From an uncultured Acinetobacter sp. (GTDB lineage Bacteria; Pseudomonadota; Gammaproteobacteria; Pseudomonadales; Moraxellaceae): a DNA stretch of 64,000 bases. The translations under genes were made by a program, and so were the position numbers. The notes under the pieces are model-generated. The model was not told the origin of the DNA. It saw only the letters and a program-made list of their open reading frames with translations, and made no database searches. The stretch spans positions 1 to 64,000 of the forward strand of contig NZ_CANQLZ010000003.1 in assembly GCF_947624825.1 (NCBI RefSeq), given 5' to 3'. How positions within the stretch are numbered: position 1 is the first letter of the stretch; each line of letters opens with the position of its first letter. Shown here piece after piece: positions 61,781-64,000 of this stretch.

Positions 61781-61801
61781 AGACAAGCACAATGCTTGTC
61801 T
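61781..61801 (-). terminator. Rho-independent terminator
   Basis: AGACAAGCA-CAA-TGCTTGTCT preceded by an A8 tract, so U-tract for minus-strand transcripts. Confidence 0.85.
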
Positions 61802-61835
61802 TGAGTTGGGTTTTGCATGCCATTTTATGGCATGT

Positions 61836-63266
61836 TTAATTTGAAAGTTTTTCGACTTTCATGCTTGCGCGGTAATACTGACAGCCTTTATACAACAACA
61901 ATACGCCTAAACAGCCTGCAACTGCATTCACAATAGAAATCGAATGTCCTACCATCAAGGTGTTTTCAAAATAACGATCGGTAATCAGTGCCACTGCTGT
62001 AGTGCCTATACCTAAAGCAATGAGATTAGATACCAGTAAAAATTTTGCTGAAACTTGAGCACGCAACTGATTTGGGGTCAACATTTGCGTGGCAGCAGCG
62101 GATGCCGGAATCGGAAAGGTTGAGAAAAACATCGCAACAAAAATAAGCGCGAACGACACATAAACATTGTCAACTTGAGTAAACAACACGCTTGGAATCA
62201 CCAATGCTGCGCAGCCAATTAAACCGGCACGCATGGCAGCGTCGCTGTAACCTTTCTTGGAAAAGAAATCAATCAACCAGCCACAAAACAACGCACCTGC
62301 AGTATTGGCCACCAAAATAATAATACCCAGAATATAACCTGTTTGACTTGCATCTAGACCAAAATGACGCATGTAATAAGCTGGTGCCCAACCTAATAAT
62401 GAATACAGCATCATGGTGTAAAAAGAAAAACCAATAAAGTGACAAAAAAAGGTTTTTTTATGTAGACCAATAAATGCCAAGGAATTTTTAAATGATGCTT
62501 TAACTGCAACACCATTTTGATCCATTTTTAAACCCTTACGTTTAGGCTCACGTACGGTTAACACCATCAACAAGGCCAATAACACACCGGGTAAACCAAC
62601 AATCATAAACGTCAGCTGCCAAGTTTTAACCTCTCCTACCACAGGTAAAACCACTTGGCTAACATCTTTAAGTAAACTAATTACATAGCCGCCAATTAAA
62701 AAAGCAAGCCCCGAACCAATAAATGCACCAACAGCGTATACACCTAAGGCACGACCAATTTTTTCTTTGGGAAATAAGTCAGCAACAATGGAGTAAAAGG
62801 CAGGCGATAAAGCAGCTTCACCTGCACCTACACTTAAACGTGCGATAAACATCTGAGCAAAGTTTTTACTTAGTCCACATGCAGCTGTTGCTAAGCTCCA
62901 AAATGCAATACCTGTTGCAATGATTTTAATGCGTGATTTTTTATCTGCTAAAGCTGCGATTGGTAAACCCATAACAGCATAAAATAAAGAAAAGGCTAAA
63001 CCTTGCAACAGGCTAAATTGGGTGTCTGAAAGCATCAAATCGGCTTTAATTGGCTCAATCATCAACGATAAAATTTGTCGGTCTACAAAAGATAAGATAT
63101 AGGCGACCATACAGATCAGCACCACATACCATTGGTAAGTACTGCTGTTTTGGGTGTTATCGGTTTGCTCTGTTTCAATGGGTGTTGGAGCACTCACTTC
63201 ACGTTGCAGCGCTTGTGGGTTGAGTGGAGCATCCACTTTTTCCACCGTTAGTGTTTTATCATTCAT
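61836..63266 (-). CDS. MFS transporter (spinster/AraJ-like)
   Basis: 12-TM MFS; YILSFVDRQILSLMIEPIKADLMLSDTQFSLLQGLAFSLFYAVMGLPIAALADKKSR. Confidence 0.92.
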   Translation of the reverse strand: MNDKTLTVEKVDAPLNPQALQREVSAPTPIETEQTDNTQNSSTYQWYVVLICMVAYILSFVDRQILSLMIEPIKADLMLSDTQFSLLQGLAFSLFYAVMGLPIAALADKKSRIKIIATGIAFWSLATAACGLSKNFAQMFIARLSVGAGEAALSPAFYSIVADLFPKEKIGRALGVYAVGAFIGSGLAFLIGGYVISLLKDVSQVVLPVVGEVKTWQLTFMIVGLPGVLLALLMVLTVREPKRKGLKMDQNGVAVKASFKNSLAFIGLHKKTFFCHFIGFSFYTMMLYSLLGWAPAYYMRHFGLDASQTGYILGIIILVANTAGALFCGWLIDFFSKKGYSDAAMRAGLIGCAALVIPSVLFTQVDNVYVSFALIFVAMFFSTFPIPASAAATQMLTPNQLRAQVSAKFLLVSNLIALGIGTTAVALITDRYFENTLMVGHSISIVNAVAGCLGVLLLYKGCQYYRASMKVEKLSN

Positions 63267-63425
63267 TTTGCGACTTCCTGTGCAAATATAGTGCTTGTAA
63301 TATTTGATACATTATTTATTTTTATTATTTGTATATGTATCAATATTCTTTAATTTAGGCTGAAAAATTACAGCCGTCAATGTCATCTGTAGGAAAGATA
63401 CAAATTATTTTAAAAAAATAAAAAA

Positions 63426-63444
63426 GGGAATCATATTGATTCCC
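63426..63444 (-). terminator. Rho-independent terminator of paaZ-end transcript
   Basis: GGGAATCA-TAT-TGATTCCC preceded by an A-tract (U-tract on minus strand). Confidence 0.8.
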
Positions 63445-63463
63445 TTCGTTGTTCGCATCTGTT

Positions 63464-64000
63464 TTAAACATCACGCTCCACAAGCGTTAGGATGTCATAA
63501 GTTGCAACCAACTCACCACGTTGGTTTTTCACTTTAATGTCCCACACAACAACACCATGTGGCTTTTGAGCTGGGTCACGTAAAGTTTTTGGGGTTTTTT
63601 GCTTACAGGTTAATTCAACTTGAATGGTATCGCCAATTTTTACCGGTTCTACAAAACGTAAGTTATCCATGCCGTAATTGGCAATGACCGGCCCGGCAGC
63701 AGCGTCTACAAATAAACCGGCAGCGGCTGAAACAATAAAATAGCCGTGCGCAACGCGTTCACCAAATAAAGATTCTGCAGCGGCGATTTTGTCAGTATGT
63801 GCATAGAAATAATCGCCGCTTAAGCCTGCAAAACTGACAATATCAGCTTCGGTAATGCTACGACGTGCTGTTAATAAACGCTCACCTATACGTAATTCAT
63901 CAAAAGATTTTTTAAACGGATGCACACGATCTTCAAATACATCAGCACCTGCTGTCCAACGGTGACCAATTTGTGTCAGTACATTGGGAGAGCCTTGTAA
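63464..64000 (-). CDS. paaZ: C-terminal MaoC-like domain of PaaZ (ring-opening bifunctional enzyme), truncated by the window edge
   Basis: [90 protein letters not shown]; frame stays open upstream ([26 protein letters not shown]) to the edge. Confidence 0.85.
   Translation of the reverse strand, partial: LQGSPNVLTQIGHRWTAGADVFEDRVHPFKKSFDELRIGERLLTARRSITEADIVSFAGLSGDYFYAHTDKIAAAESLFGERVAHGYFIVSAAAGLFVDAAAGPVIANYGMDNLRFVEPVKIGDTIQVELTCKQKTPKTLRDPAQKPHGVVVWDIKVKNQRGELVATYDILTLVERDV

Noticed and set aside
1-64000. CRISPR arrays, rRNA/tRNA genes, intact transposases, toxin-antitoxin or prophage modules
   Set aside because: Looked for regular repeats, tRNA-like ends and transposase/toxin motifs and found none convincing beyond the lone integrase and possible relics noted.

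Overview
The window is chromosomal DNA from a gammaproteobacterium that is very probably Acinetobacter-like, judged from gene content and codon style. Most of it is ordinary metabolism: trehalose otsBA, thiamine thiO-S-G-F behind a TPP riboswitch, copper copA/cueR, arsenic ars, galU-ugd-pgi-pgm, bdhA, and the 3' part of paaZ at the right edge. The most striking signal is a dispersed nitrogen-scavenging regulon for urea and guanidine. It comprises (1) atzF, a urea carboxylase and a GntR regulator; (2) a guanidine-I (ykkC) riboswitch, two DUF1989 carboxyguanidine deiminase-like genes and a second carboxylase; (3) a NikR-like regulator and a NitT/TauT-type substrate-binding lipoprotein; and (4) the matching ABC permease and ATPase about 4 kb further on. 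All four units have a sequence with exact sigma-54 (-24/-12) geometry. The two transporter units also share a direct-repeat operator with a 21-bp period just downstream of the predicted start site. The NikR-like protein appears to have lost three of four nickel ligands. The two carboxylases differ Asn/Asp at the position I recall as separating urea from guanidine specificity. Other points: a heptanucleotide tandem repeat inside an HxlR regulator gene; three genes broken by single lesions (DJ-1/PfpI, NmrA-like, alpha/beta hydrolase); a CueR-CopZ fusion with an internal ribosome-binding site; and a translationally coupled four-gene cluster (ACAD-like, PIG-L, methyltransferase, GT2) of unknown product. 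I saw no CRISPR, rRNA, tRNA or intact insertion sequence. All homology calls are by eye, with no database search.
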